A stretch of DNA of 64,000 nucleotides from Rheinheimera aquimaris (GTDB taxonomy: Bacteria > Pseudomonadota > Gammaproteobacteria > Enterobacterales > Alteromonadaceae). Shown one piece after another: positions 52,851 to 61,114 of the stretch; within the stretch, counting starts at the first letter, position 1; each line of letters begins with the position of its first letter. The stretch covers positions 124,001 through 188,000 of the forward strand of contig NZ_JAJAVQ010000003.1 of assembly GCF_020531985.1 (NCBI RefSeq). The letters run 5' to 3'. The notes below the pieces were generated by a model. It was not told where the DNA came from. It ran no database searches and was given only the letters and a program-made list of their open reading frames with translations. The translations under genes and the position numbers were made by a program.

Positions 52851-53780
52851 CTACTGCTCTGCAGTCATCCACTTTTGCACAGCCGATGCTAGCTCATCCG
52901 GATGGAACTTCGCAATAAACTGATCAGCTCCCACTTTCTTCACCATGGCTTCATTGAAAACACCGCTTAACGAAGAATGCAGTACGACATGCATATTTCT
53001 CAATACTGGGTCTGCCTTTATCTCGGCCGTCAGCGTATATCCATCCATTTCCGGCATTTCGATATCCGAAATAAGCAACGGAACCTTAGTTGATATATCG
53101 CCCCCCAACTCTGCCGCTTTCGCATTTAGCCAGTCCAATGCTAAGCGACCATCGTTGACCAGCTCTACCTGAACGCCGATAGAGCTAAGTGCTCTTTTCA
53201 CCTGATTACGGGCAACAGCAGAATCATCAGCAACCAGCACGATAAGATCTTTGAAATCCCGCGCTGTGGCTTTAGATTTTACATCTTCGCTTACGTCTTC
53301 ATCTACCGGAGTAATTTCAGAGAACACCTTTTCAACATCAATAATCTGCACCAGTTTACCGTCGATCTCAGTTACAGCAGTCAGATAATGTCCGGCACCA
53401 GCACCTTTTGGCGGCGGCAGGATCTGATCCCAGTTCGTGTTGACAATACGGTCAACACCATTGACTAAAAACCCCTGCGTGTGGCGGTTATATTCTGTCA
53501 CCAATACATAAGCACTGGATAAATCCTCTATACGCTTACCACCCGTTGCCTGACTAAGATCAATAACCATAACCGGCACGCCACGCAAATGTGCAATACC
53601 CCGTACATGAGGACTGGAACCTGGCATTTCTGTCAATTCCGGGCACTGCAACACTTCCCGTACTTTGAATACGTTAATGCCAAACGGCTGAGTACCGTAT
53701 AACCGGAATAACAACAGTTCTAACCGATTGTTTCCCACCAGATTTGTACGCTGGTTTACCGCAGCCATTAATTTACTCAT
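52851..53780 (-). CDS. cheV: Chemotaxis protein CheV
   Basis: 309 residues from ATG 53780 (MSKLMAAVNQRTN), with AGGA seven bases upstream; an upstream ATG at 53852 is not supported. A CheW-like domain (about 10-155: LELLLFRLYGTQPFGINVFKVREVL) is fused to a receiver domain (about 180-300) with the phosphorylation site D239 in LISDIEMPEMDGY. CheV couples receptors to CheA and tunes adaptation through its own phosphorylation. It is alone, away from a che operon, and goes with the chemoreceptor and pomAB in this window. Confidence 0.94.
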   Translation of the reverse strand: MSKLMAAVNQRTNLVGNNRLELLLFRLYGTQPFGINVFKVREVLQCPELTEMPGSSPHVRGIAHLRGVPVMVIDLSQATGGKRIEDLSSAYVLVTEYNRHTQGFLVNGVDRIVNTNWDQILPPPKGAGAGHYLTAVTEIDGKLVQIIDVEKVFSEITPVDEDVSEDVKSKATARDFKDLIVLVADDSAVARNQVKRALSSIGVQVELVNDGRLALDWLNAKAAELGGDISTKVPLLISDIEMPEMDGYTLTAEIKADPVLRNMHVVLHSSLSGVFNEAMVKKVGADQFIAKFHPDELASAVQKWMTAEQ

Positions 53781-53967
53781 AAGCTGTTCCTTCTGGGCCA
53801 TTCTCAGCCAATCACTATTTATGCCGACACTAAAGCATGTTGTTAACCACAACGCAATGTCAGCGCTAGCTAGAAAAACAAAAATCTTGTTTAAGCATAG
53901 GCGACATTAGCTAATCGTCTAGCACTAGCTCAGAGTCGTTGGTGCAGGCCCGAGCCGGCATATGTTT

Positions 53968-54606
53968 TTACTGCGCGTCAGGCTGTTGTTCAGGGGCTGC
54001 CAGAGCAAAAGCTGCCAATTGCTGGCAATGATGATGGACTGAACTAATAGTGGGATAGGCAGACATATCCAATGCGAACCGCTGGGCATTATAAACCTGA
54101 GGAACCAGACAAAGATCTGCCAGCGTGATCTCGTCACCGACGCTAAACTGCCCGGCAGTGTCTTGCAAACGCCGCTCCAGCCCAGCAAAACCGGTACTAA
54201 GCCAATGAGTTATCCATTGTAGTTTTTGTGCTTCGTTAATTGCCAGAGGCCCTGTCAGGTACTGCAGCACGCGCAAGTTGTTGAGCGGATGAATATCACA
54301 GGCGATATCGAGCGCCAGTGCACGGACTAAAGCCCGTGCTGCTGGTTCCTGCGGTAATAAGCTTGGCTCAGGATAAACTTCATCCAGATATTCAATGATC
54401 GCCAGAGACTGATTAAGGGTAAGACCATCATCAATCAGCGTTGGCACCAACTCGGCAGGGTTGAGAAGCTTATAGCGGTCACTGTGCTGCTCACCGCCAT
54501 TCTTAATCAGGTGAACAGGCAGATTATCATAGCTTAATTGCTTCAGATTCAGCGCGATACGTACCCGATATGCTGCTGATGAACGCCAGTAACCGTAAAG
54601 CTGCAT
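53968..54606 (-). CDS. maiA: Maleylacetoacetate isomerase (GST zeta class)
   Basis: 212 residues. The thioredoxin-like N-terminal domain starts MQLYGYWRSSAAYRVRIALNLK. The catalytic serine of the zeta-class SSCxWRVRIAL motif is kept but the following cysteine is alanine. A helical C-terminal domain (about 90-205) contains ITLADLCLVPQVYNAQRF. It isomerises maleylacetoacetate to fumarylacetoacetate with glutathione, the step before FahA. It is the last gene of the hppD-hmgA-fahA-maiA operon, two bases behind fahA. Confidence 0.93.
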   Translation of the reverse strand: MQLYGYWRSSAAYRVRIALNLKQLSYDNLPVHLIKNGGEQHSDRYKLLNPAELVPTLIDDGLTLNQSLAIIEYLDEVYPEPSLLPQEPAARALVRALALDIACDIHPLNNLRVLQYLTGPLAINEAQKLQWITHWLSTGFAGLERRLQDTAGQFSVGDEITLADLCLVPQVYNAQRFALDMSAYPTISSVHHHCQQLAAFALAAPEQQPDAQ

Positions 54607-54608
54607 AC

Positions 54609-55625
54609 TTACCCCTTATATTGCACGACCTGCTGGTCAATAGCGCCGAAGATGCTGTTGCCCTGTTCATCCAGCATTTCCATACGAATGGTGTCGCCAA
54701 AACGCATAAAAGCAGTCGCTGGCTTGCCATCGCGAATCGTTTCAATCATGCGGATTTCGGCAATACAGCTGTACCCTACACCACCTTCTTCTACCGAAGT
54801 ACCGTGATCAGTGCCCTGCTTATTCGACACCGTACCCGAGCCAATAATAGCGCCAGCGCCCAGGTTACGGGTTTTCGCCGCATGCGCCACCAGCTGGCCA
54901 AAATCGAACGTCATATCGACACCGGCATTAGGCTTACCAAACAACTTACCGTTGTACGTCGATAACAGTGGCAGGTGCACCCGGCCGCCCTTCCATTTAT
55001 CACCCAGTTCATCCGGCGTTACCGCTACCGGGCTAAAAGCCGATGCCGGTTTTGACTGGAAGAAACCAAAGCCTTTGGCCAGTTCATTCGGAATAAGACC
55101 ACGCAGTGATACATCGTTTACCAGCATCAGTAATCGGATTTTGCTGCGTGCTTCATCGGCGCTGCTGGCCATTGCCACGTCATCGGTAATGACTGCCACT
55201 TCACCTTCAAAATCGATGCCGTAGTCTTCGCTTACTACATCAATATTGTCACGTGGGCCGATAAAATCGTCTGAGCCGCCCTGATACATCAGCGGATCAG
55301 TCCAGAAGCTCGGTGGCATTTCAGCATTACGCGCTTTACGCACCAGCTCTACATGGTTGACATAAGCACTGCCATCAGCCCACTGATAAGCACGCGGCAA
55401 CGGTGATTCGCACTGTGCCTGTTCAAACGCCATTTCACCGTCCACTTTGCCACTGTTCAGCGCCAGATAGACTTCTTCCAGCTTTACGCTAAGCTGCGCC
55501 CAGTTGTCCAGTAACTGCTGCATAGTGGCAGCCACTGCCGGCACCGCGACGCAGCGGCTTAAATCACGACTTACAACAACCAACAAGCCATCGCGGCTGC
55601 CATTTTTTAAACTTGCTAACTTCAT
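54609..55625 (-). CDS. fahA: Fumarylacetoacetase
   Basis: 338 residues. An N-terminal SH3-like part is followed by the FAH fold, which contains YGIDFEGEVAVITDDV (metal-site acids), NDVSLRGLIPNEL and SKPASAFSPVAVTPDELGD, and near the end GAGAIIGSGTVSNK. It cleaves fumarylacetoacetate to fumarate and acetoacetate, the last step of tyrosine breakdown. It follows hmgA after 23 bases and precedes maiA by two bases, so the enzymes are made from one transcript. Confidence 0.93.
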   Translation of the reverse strand: MKLASLKNGSRDGLLVVVSRDLSRCVAVPAVAATMQQLLDNWAQLSVKLEEVYLALNSGKVDGEMAFEQAQCESPLPRAYQWADGSAYVNHVELVRKARNAEMPPSFWTDPLMYQGGSDDFIGPRDNIDVVSEDYGIDFEGEVAVITDDVAMASSADEARSKIRLLMLVNDVSLRGLIPNELAKGFGFFQSKPASAFSPVAVTPDELGDKWKGGRVHLPLLSTYNGKLFGKPNAGVDMTFDFGQLVAHAAKTRNLGAGAIIGSGTVSNKQGTDHGTSVEEGGVGYSCIAEIRMIETIRDGKPATAFMRFGDTIRMEMLDEQGNSIFGAIDQQVVQYKG

Positions 55626-55648
55626 TTTAATTCCTTAACCGAACACGC

Positions 55649-56782
55649 TCAGGGTTTTACCTTCCAGCTATTCACATACTCAGGATTTTCTGTCGCCAGT
55701 GCTGCTGCACCCATTTCCAGCGCATCCCGGGTATCAAGCATCACTGCCACTTCGTCAGTAAACTTTTTCCGGTATTCCAACCCAGCCTGAAAAGCCTTTG
55801 GGTGCGGTCCGTGAGTAAAGCCTGCCGGATGGAAGGTGACCATACCCTTTTCGATGTTGTCGCGGCTGAAAAAGTCTCCGGCGTGGTAAAACAGCACTTC
55901 GTCATAATCGTCATTGTTGTGATAGAACGGTACTTTTAATGCGCCCGGATCGCTTTCAATTGGCCGGGGGACAAAAGTACAAACAACAAAGCGCTGTGCG
56001 ACAAAAGTCGTGTGTGCCGACGGCGGTAAATGGTAGCGATGACTCATCAAAGGCCGGATATCACGCCAGTTAATGCGCATTACGGCTAAATCACCATGCC
56101 AACCGATAGCATCAAGCGGGTTATAAGGGTAAGTGATAACTGAAACCTGGCCATGGCGCTTAACTTCAACCTGCCAGCTATCTTCACTGTATTGCGCTTT
56201 GAATGCATCGTTGATTTTTGGCGTATCCAGCATTGCCGGATCAAAAATCGCATGGTTGCCTACCAAACCTTTTTCCGGTAGCTGATAACTGTCGTTGGTT
56301 GCCTCAATCAGCAGAACAAACATTGGCTCTTTTGGTTCAAGCCGCCACATGGTAGAACGCGGGATCACAATATAATCACCATCCCGCACTGTCATATGGC
56401 CATAATCGCAATACAGCTCTGCACTGCCTTCATGGATAAACAGCAGTTCATCGCCGTCTGCATTACGTACCAGCTTGCTCATGCTGTCGCTCAGTCGCCA
56501 GGTACGCATTTTAACGTGCGCATTAAACAACAAATCCGGCACCGCCCAAGGCGAATTGGACTTATCAGCACCTATCTCATTGAAGTTGAATAAATGCGGC
56601 CGTAACGGCCCCTGCCAGTCACTCCAGCCTGTTGGCGCATGCCGGTGGTGAAAGTGCGTAGCCGGGCCAAAAAAACCGCTACGCCCTGTTTCACGCTCAT
56701 AAATCGCCTGCTCAGGAAAGTCAGCATGAGCCTGGCGTGATACATCTCCTTCCTTTAACGGAAACGATGCCCATTTACGCAT
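55649..56782 (-). CDS. hmgA: Homogentisate 1,2-dioxygenase
   Basis: 377 residues, in the compact range for bacterial HmgA. Family stretches are HHRHAPTGWSDWQGPLRPHLFNFNE, RYHLPPSAHTTFVAQRFVVCTFVPRP (active-site histidine region), NNDDYDEVLFYHAGDFFSRDNIEKGMVTFHPAGFTHGPHP (iron ligands) and a C-terminal YVNSWK. It opens the ring of homogentisate with O2. Its start overlaps the hppD stop by eight bases, which suggests translational coupling. Confidence 0.94.
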   Translation of the reverse strand: MRKWASFPLKEGDVSRQAHADFPEQAIYERETGRSGFFGPATHFHHRHAPTGWSDWQGPLRPHLFNFNEIGADKSNSPWAVPDLLFNAHVKMRTWRLSDSMSKLVRNADGDELLFIHEGSAELYCDYGHMTVRDGDYIVIPRSTMWRLEPKEPMFVLLIEATNDSYQLPEKGLVGNHAIFDPAMLDTPKINDAFKAQYSEDSWQVEVKRHGQVSVITYPYNPLDAIGWHGDLAVMRINWRDIRPLMSHRYHLPPSAHTTFVAQRFVVCTFVPRPIESDPGALKVPFYHNNDDYDEVLFYHAGDFFSRDNIEKGMVTFHPAGFTHGPHPKAFQAGLEYRKKFTDEVAVMLDTRDALEMGAAALATENPEYVNSWKVKP

Positions 56783-57848
56783 TGCTCAGCACTCCGCGCT
56801 GGATTTGATCCTCTTCAATAGATTCAAACAGGGCTTTAAAGTTACCTTCGCCAAAACCTTCGTTGCCTTTGCGCTGAATAATTTCAAAGAAAACCGGGCC
56901 AATAACAGTTTTGGTAAAAATCTGTAGCAAAATACCATCTTTCATCGGCGCACCGTCAATCAGAATTCTAAGCTCACGCAGTTGCTCAAGATCTTCATCA
57001 TGACCAACCACACGCTCGTTTACTTTGTTGTAGTAAGTGTCCGGTGTTGGCATAAAATCCATGCCACGGCTACGTAGAGTGCGTACCGTCTCATAAATAT
57101 TTTCGGTCGTCAGCGCGATATGCTGGATGCCTTCACCTTTGTATTCGCGGATAAACTCTTCAATTTGTGATTTGTCGTCAGATGATTCATTAATTGGAAT
57201 ACGGATCTTGCCACAAGGCGCTGTCATAGCTTTAGACACCAGGCCGGTTAACTTACCTTCAATGTCAAAATAACGGATTTCGCGGAAGTTGCCGATATTC
57301 TCATAGAAACCCGCCCAGACGTTCATATTGCCGCGCATCACGTTGTGCGTTAAATGATCCAGCACTTCAAGACCTACACCGTGCTTGGACATCTCAAGCT
57401 GCCAGTTGTCGTAATATTTGAAATCTATATCGTATACAGAGCTGGCACCATAACGGTCAACAAAGTACAACAAGCTGCTACCAATACCGTACACGGCCGG
57501 GATGTTCAGCTCCATCGGGCCAACCTGATTTTTATATTCTTTGGCGCCGTTTTCCACTGCATGCTTTAGCGCTTGCGCCGCATCTTTCACCCTAAATGCC
57601 ATAGCGCATACACTCGGGCCATGCTGACGGGCGAACTCTTCTGCCTGTGAATTAGGCTCGCCATTGACAATAAAATTGATATCTCCCTGCTTATACAACC
57701 ACGCCTGTTTAGAGCGATGCTTTGCAACTTCAGTGAAACCTAATGAATAAAATAAATCTTTTAGTTTCTGAATGCCGTCTGCATCAGCAGCAGTGTATTC
57801 AACAAACTCAAAACCATCGGTACCCAGTGGGTTTATTTTATCTAACAT
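56775..57848 (-). CDS. hppD: 4-hydroxyphenylpyruvate dioxygenase
   Basis: 357 residues with two VOC-type domains. The active iron site is in the second, with H of VLDHLTHNV, H of GIQHIALTTENI and E of GPVFFEIIQRKG. GNEGFGEGNFKALFESIE near the end is the conserved C-terminal part. It turns 4-hydroxyphenylpyruvate, made from tyrosine by transamination, into homogentisate. It is the first gene of the operon. A candidate TyrR box lies at 57955-57972, 107 bases before the start. Confidence 0.95.
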   Translation of the reverse strand: MLDKINPLGTDGFEFVEYTAADADGIQKLKDLFYSLGFTEVAKHRSKQAWLYKQGDINFIVNGEPNSQAEEFARQHGPSVCAMAFRVKDAAQALKHAVENGAKEYKNQVGPMELNIPAVYGIGSSLLYFVDRYGASSVYDIDFKYYDNWQLEMSKHGVGLEVLDHLTHNVMRGNMNVWAGFYENIGNFREIRYFDIEGKLTGLVSKAMTAPCGKIRIPINESSDDKSQIEEFIREYKGEGIQHIALTTENIYETVRTLRSRGMDFMPTPDTYYNKVNERVVGHDEDLEQLRELRILIDGAPMKDGILLQIFTKTVIGPVFFEIIQRKGNEGFGEGNFKALFESIEEDQIQRGVLSNA

Positions 57849-57954
57849 GTCAATTAATCCCTGCTACGTCTTTGATGGCGCTAATAATGCGCTTGCGGCA
57901 AAAAAAAGAAAGAGGGCAGCACGTCATGACTGGAACGGAGTCAACAGTGTGTTT

Positions 57955-57972
57955 TGTAAAGTTGGCAATACG
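57955..57972 (-). promoter_or_regulatory. Candidate TyrR box upstream of hppD
   Basis: On the plus strand TGTAAA-N6-AATACG; the left half is perfect against the TyrR consensus TGTAAAN6TTTACA, and the right half keeps T-A-C. The essential G-N14-C spacing is met (57956 and 57971). It is preceded by TTT, as in the boxes at 59698 and 61085. Confidence 0.55.
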
Positions 57973-57999
57973 AAAAAAGGGTTTGCCGCTTTAGTAATC

Positions 58000-58029
58000 A
58001 AAAAAGGCCGCTAATGGGCATTAGCGGCC
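58000..58029 (-). terminator. Terminator of tyrR
   Basis: On the minus strand GGCCGCTAAT-GCCC-ATTAGCGGCC followed by six T: a 10-bp perfect stem with tetraloop, 33 bases past the tyrR stop. It separates tyrR from the hppD promoter. Confidence 0.92.
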
Positions 58030-58062
58030 AACACAAAGTACAATTTAATGCACAAATCGTAT

Positions 58063-59625
58063 TTAAATTTTTACACTCTTACGATTAATACCATAATCCC
58101 GCAATTTATTCGCAACGGCGGTGTGACTTAACCCAAGCTTCTTCGCCAATTGCCTTGAGCTGGGATACGCAGGAAATAACTTACGTAACAAATTGGCTTC
58201 GAAGCGCTTAACGGCTTCATCCAGGGTGCCATCGAAGTCCTGCTCCAGATAACCAAAGTCATTGGTGTAGCTGGGTAACTGCAAATGCTCTTTATCCAGC
58301 TCATTACCATCAAGCAATGTAATGGCTCTGTATAGTGCATTTTCCAGCTGCCGCACATTACCCGGCCAAGGATAGCTTTGTAAGAAGTTAGCACAGCTAT
58401 CAGTTAACTTTGGTGCTTTTCGGCCCAGTCTGGCAGCGAAGCGGGCAATAAAGAATTCTGCCAACGGGATCACGTCCTGTTTTCGTTCACGCAGCGCTGG
58501 CAACGCCAATGTCAACACATTCAGCCGGTAGTATAAATCTTCGCGGAACTTCCCTTCCTGCACCATCGCAGGTAAATCTTTCTGTGTGGTACAAATAACC
58601 CTGACATCTACTTTCACTTCATTCTCATCAGCCACCCGGCGGAAACTACCATCCTGTAAAAAGCGGATAAGTTTAGTTTGCAGCTGATGCGACATTTCAC
58701 CGACTTCATCCAAAAAGACGGTGCCGCCATTGGCCTGTTCGAAAATGCCCTTTTTCCCTTCAGTTGTACCTGGGAAGGCGTTCGCTCCATAACCAAATAA
58801 CTCTGACTCAGCGACATTATCTGGCAGCGAGGCGCAGTTCAGAGCCAAAAAGGGCTTGCCGGAGCGGCTACTGGCAGCATGACAAGCGCGGGCCAGTAAT
58901 TCTTTACCCGTACCTGTCTCTCCCATAATCAGAATTGGCGCATCCAGCTGTGACATTTTTTTGGCTTCACGTACCACTTTACGCATCAGGTTGCTGTGCG
59001 CCTGCAATGTATTAAAGCTTTCCTGATCGCCTTTTTTAAACGCGACAATATGCTGACCCAGACGGCTTTCAGATTTCAGATTTATCACCGCGCCAGCCAG
59101 AATTTCGTGGCCGGTTTCATCCGGTACCATAACCGGCAGTACATCCGCGACAAAGCGTTTACCGTGTATTTCAAGCCTGCGGGTTTGTGCCAGTACGTCA
59201 TCACTTTCCAGCCAGCGTAGAAAGTTAAAACCCTTTACCATCCCTTGCAGTGACTGCCCAACAACAGCATCATGCGAAACAGCCAGAGCGTCTAGCGCAG
59301 CATCATTTATAACGGTAATGTTGGCTTTAATATCTATAGCGATAAGCCCATCTGGCAATGTGCGTAACAAGGTAGACAATTCATTGTGCTCGCGCTCTGA
59401 TGGCATAAATGCTGTGGTTTTAACATCTTCAACGCCACTGATGCGGCGCATTTTCGCCATCAGCTCCTGAAACTTCTCAAAATTTACTGTTGGAAATGAC
59501 ACATACATCCGGCTCAGCCCGGGGTCGACTTCGATGCCTCTTAAATCGAGTTGATAACTTACCAAAACATTTAATACTTCCTGCGCCAGGCCAAGCCGGT
59601 TCTGGCATTGAATTTCTAACCGCAT
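58063..59625 (-). CDS. tyrR: TyrR aromatic amino acid regulator
   Basis: 520 residues. An N-terminal ACT domain (about 1-75, ligand-binding) and PAS domain (about 80-190) precede an AAA+ domain (about 205-430) with Walker A GETGTGKE (235-242) and Walker B GTVFLDEVGE (301-310). A C-terminal Fis-type helix-turn-helix (about 484-515: SSRQLAKKLGLSHTAVANKLRDYG) binds DNA. The GAFTGA loop that contacts sigma-54 is replaced by GANAFPGTTEGK, so this protein should act at sigma-70 promoters as a repressor or activator, as in E. coli TyrR. It lies between hppD and phhB on the minus strand, with candidate TyrR boxes before it. Confidence 0.95.
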   Translation of the reverse strand: MRLEIQCQNRLGLAQEVLNVLVSYQLDLRGIEVDPGLSRMYVSFPTVNFEKFQELMAKMRRISGVEDVKTTAFMPSEREHNELSTLLRTLPDGLIAIDIKANITVINDAALDALAVSHDAVVGQSLQGMVKGFNFLRWLESDDVLAQTRRLEIHGKRFVADVLPVMVPDETGHEILAGAVINLKSESRLGQHIVAFKKGDQESFNTLQAHSNLMRKVVREAKKMSQLDAPILIMGETGTGKELLARACHAASSRSGKPFLALNCASLPDNVAESELFGYGANAFPGTTEGKKGIFEQANGGTVFLDEVGEMSHQLQTKLIRFLQDGSFRRVADENEVKVDVRVICTTQKDLPAMVQEGKFREDLYYRLNVLTLALPALRERKQDVIPLAEFFIARFAARLGRKAPKLTDSCANFLQSYPWPGNVRQLENALYRAITLLDGNELDKEHLQLPSYTNDFGYLEQDFDGTLDEAVKRFEANLLRKLFPAYPSSRQLAKKLGLSHTAVANKLRDYGINRKSVKI

Positions 59626-59697
59626 ATCGCAACGCGCCTTAAGACTAGGTGATAAATAGCATAATAAGGCATTCAGCAGACAAGAAACCAGTAGTTT

Positions 59698-59715
59698 TGT
59701 AAAGAAATGTGAACA
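59698..59715 (-). promoter_or_regulatory. Candidate TyrR box upstream of tyrR
   Basis: Plus strand TGTAAA-N6-TGAACA: perfect left half, 4/6 in the right half, G-N14-C kept (59699 and 59714). An additional TTTACA half-site at 59725-59730 extends it on the right. It is 73 bases before the tyrR start, consistent with autoregulation. Confidence 0.55.
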
Positions 59716-59734
59716 GAGAGATATTTTACATGGG

Positions 59735-59774
59735 TTTTGCGCTAAGCTGCGCTGCTGAGCAGCTTAGCGCAAAA
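59735..59774. repeat. 16-bp perfect inverted repeat between tyrR and phhB
   Basis: Arms TTTTGCGCTAAGCTGC (59735-59750) and GCAGCTTAGCGCAAAA (59759-59774) with an 8-base loop, starting four bases after the phhB stop. The T run is on the 5' side and the A run on the 3' side, so it is not a standard intrinsic terminator on either strand. It may block 3' decay of phhAB mRNA or be a dyad operator next to the tyrR box. Confidence 0.7.
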
Positions 59775-59778
59775 CAGA

Positions 59779-60120
59779 TTAATCAGCCAGCAAACTGTCT
59801 GTTTTGGCAGCACAAATAAAATCATTCTTGTGCAAGCCTTTAATAGAGTGCGACCACCAGGTCACTGTCAACTTGCCCCACTCGAGCAGTATCGCCGGAT
59901 GATGGCCTTCTTCTTCTGCCAGCCCGGCGACCTTATTGCTAAACGCCCAGGCCTGTTTGAAGTTTTTAAATTTAAACTCACGTTCCAGCTGTAAAATACC
60001 ATCGCGCACGACGGGCGCCCAATCGGGGATTTGGCGCATCAACTCAGGCAGCTCTGCGTCGCTGACTTTAGGTGCGTCAGCGCGACAGGCTTCACATTGC
60101 ATTGCTTTTAATTCAGACAT
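59779..60120 (-). CDS. phhB: Pterin-4-alpha-carbinolamine dehydratase PhhB
   Basis: 113 residues of the PCD/DCoH fold. The catalytic histidine pair is in [36 protein letters not shown], with WWSHS and the preceding EGHHP being diagnostic. The N-terminal [13 protein letters not shown] segment is the extension typical for bacterial forms. It recycles the pterin cofactor oxidised by PhhA. It lies eight bases behind phhA in the same transcript. A large inverted repeat follows its stop. Confidence 0.96.
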   Translation of the reverse strand: MSELKAMQCEACRADAPKVSDAELPELMRQIPDWAPVVRDGILQLEREFKFKNFKQAWAFSNKVAGLAEEEGHHPAILLEWGKLTVTWWSHSIKGLHKNDFICAAKTDSLLAD

Positions 60121-60128
60121 ATTTTTTC

Positions 60129-60929
60129 CTAACTTGCTTGTTTTTCTTTCGGTGGAAATTTAGGCGCATGCAACCCCAGTGCTTTCGCCTGCTCGACCAG
60201 CGTCATCATATCCAGATGCGCAATATCAAACAGTTGATCAATACGCTCTATCAAAAAGTAGATGGGCTGCATGATATCGATGCGGTAAGGCGTGCGCAGT
60301 ACATCCAGCGCATCAAACGGTTTGCGTTCGGGAATATCAGAACCCAGTGCGTAAGTTGTTTCACCTGGCGATGACAAGATCCCACCACCGTAAATGCGCA
60401 GGCCCTTCTCAGTTTTAAGCAAACCAAACTCGATGGTAAACCAATACAACCGAGCCAGATACACCCTGTCTTGTTTGTTGGCGGCCAGTCCAAGCTTGCC
60501 GTAAATATGGGTAAACTCGGCAAATGCCGGGTTAGTTAACATGGCGCAATGACCAAATATCTCGTGAAAAATATCCGGCTCCTGCAGGTAATCAAACTCC
60601 TCCCGGCTACGGATAAAAGTCGCCACCGGAAAGCGCTTATTGGCTAGCAGTTCAAAAAACTTATCAAAGCTAATCAGAGCTGGGACTTCTGCACACTCCC
60701 AGCCTGTCGTTGCACGCAAAACCTTACTAACTTCCTCCAGCTGCGGAATACGATCCGTCGGCAACTGCAGCTTCTGTAAGCCAGCCATATACTCATCGCA
60801 GGCTTTACCTTCTATCACACTCAGTTGCCGGCTGATCAGCTCATGCCAGATCTGATTTTCTTCATCGGACCAGGCGATAAAGCCCGTTTCGTCCGACTGA
60901 CGGGAAACATACTTACTCGACTTACTCAT
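60129..60929 (-). CDS. phhA: Phenylalanine 4-monooxygenase PhhA
   Basis: 266 residues from ATG 60929 ([17 protein letters not shown]), which has AGGTTG upstream; an earlier ATG at 61046 is not supported by similarity. Iron ligands are H122 and H127 in [12 protein letters not shown] and E167 in [26 protein letters not shown] follows in the C-terminal part. It hydroxylates phenylalanine to tyrosine with tetrahydropterin and O2, feeding the hppD operon through a transaminase. The bacterial form lacks the regulatory ACT domain of the mammalian enzyme. A candidate TyrR box is 156 bases upstream. Confidence 0.96.
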   Translation of the reverse strand: MSKSSKYVSRQSDETGFIAWSDEENQIWHELISRQLSVIEGKACDEYMAGLQKLQLPTDRIPQLEEVSKVLRATTGWECAEVPALISFDKFFELLANKRFPVATFIRSREEFDYLQEPDIFHEIFGHCAMLTNPAFAEFTHIYGKLGLAANKQDRVYLARLYWFTIEFGLLKTEKGLRIYGGGILSSPGETTYALGSDIPERKPFDALDVLRTPYRIDIMQPIYFLIERIDQLFDIAHLDMMTLVEQAKALGLHAPKFPPKEKQAS

Positions 60930-61084
60930 ATACAACCTGTTGACTATTCTGTTATACGGGATGTCCCGCTGAACTGCCGCTGAGTTGATTGTAATTATGG
61001 CTGGCAGCTCATTAGTTACTGCGGATACTAAGCGATAGTGCGGCAAGAGTTAAACTGCTTGCCCGCTAATACCACCTGCATTTT

Positions 61085-61102
61085 TGTAAAGAATGTCTTA
61101 CA
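61085..61102 (-). promoter_or_regulatory. Candidate TyrR box upstream of phhA
   Basis: Plus strand TGTAAA-GAATGT-CTTACA: 11 of 12 consensus positions of TGTAAAN6TTTACA and G-N14-C kept (61086 and 61101). It is the strongest of the three boxes, and lies 13 bases after the stop of the upstream gamma-lyase gene. Confidence 0.8.
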
Positions 61103-61114
61103 ACAGAATAAGTG

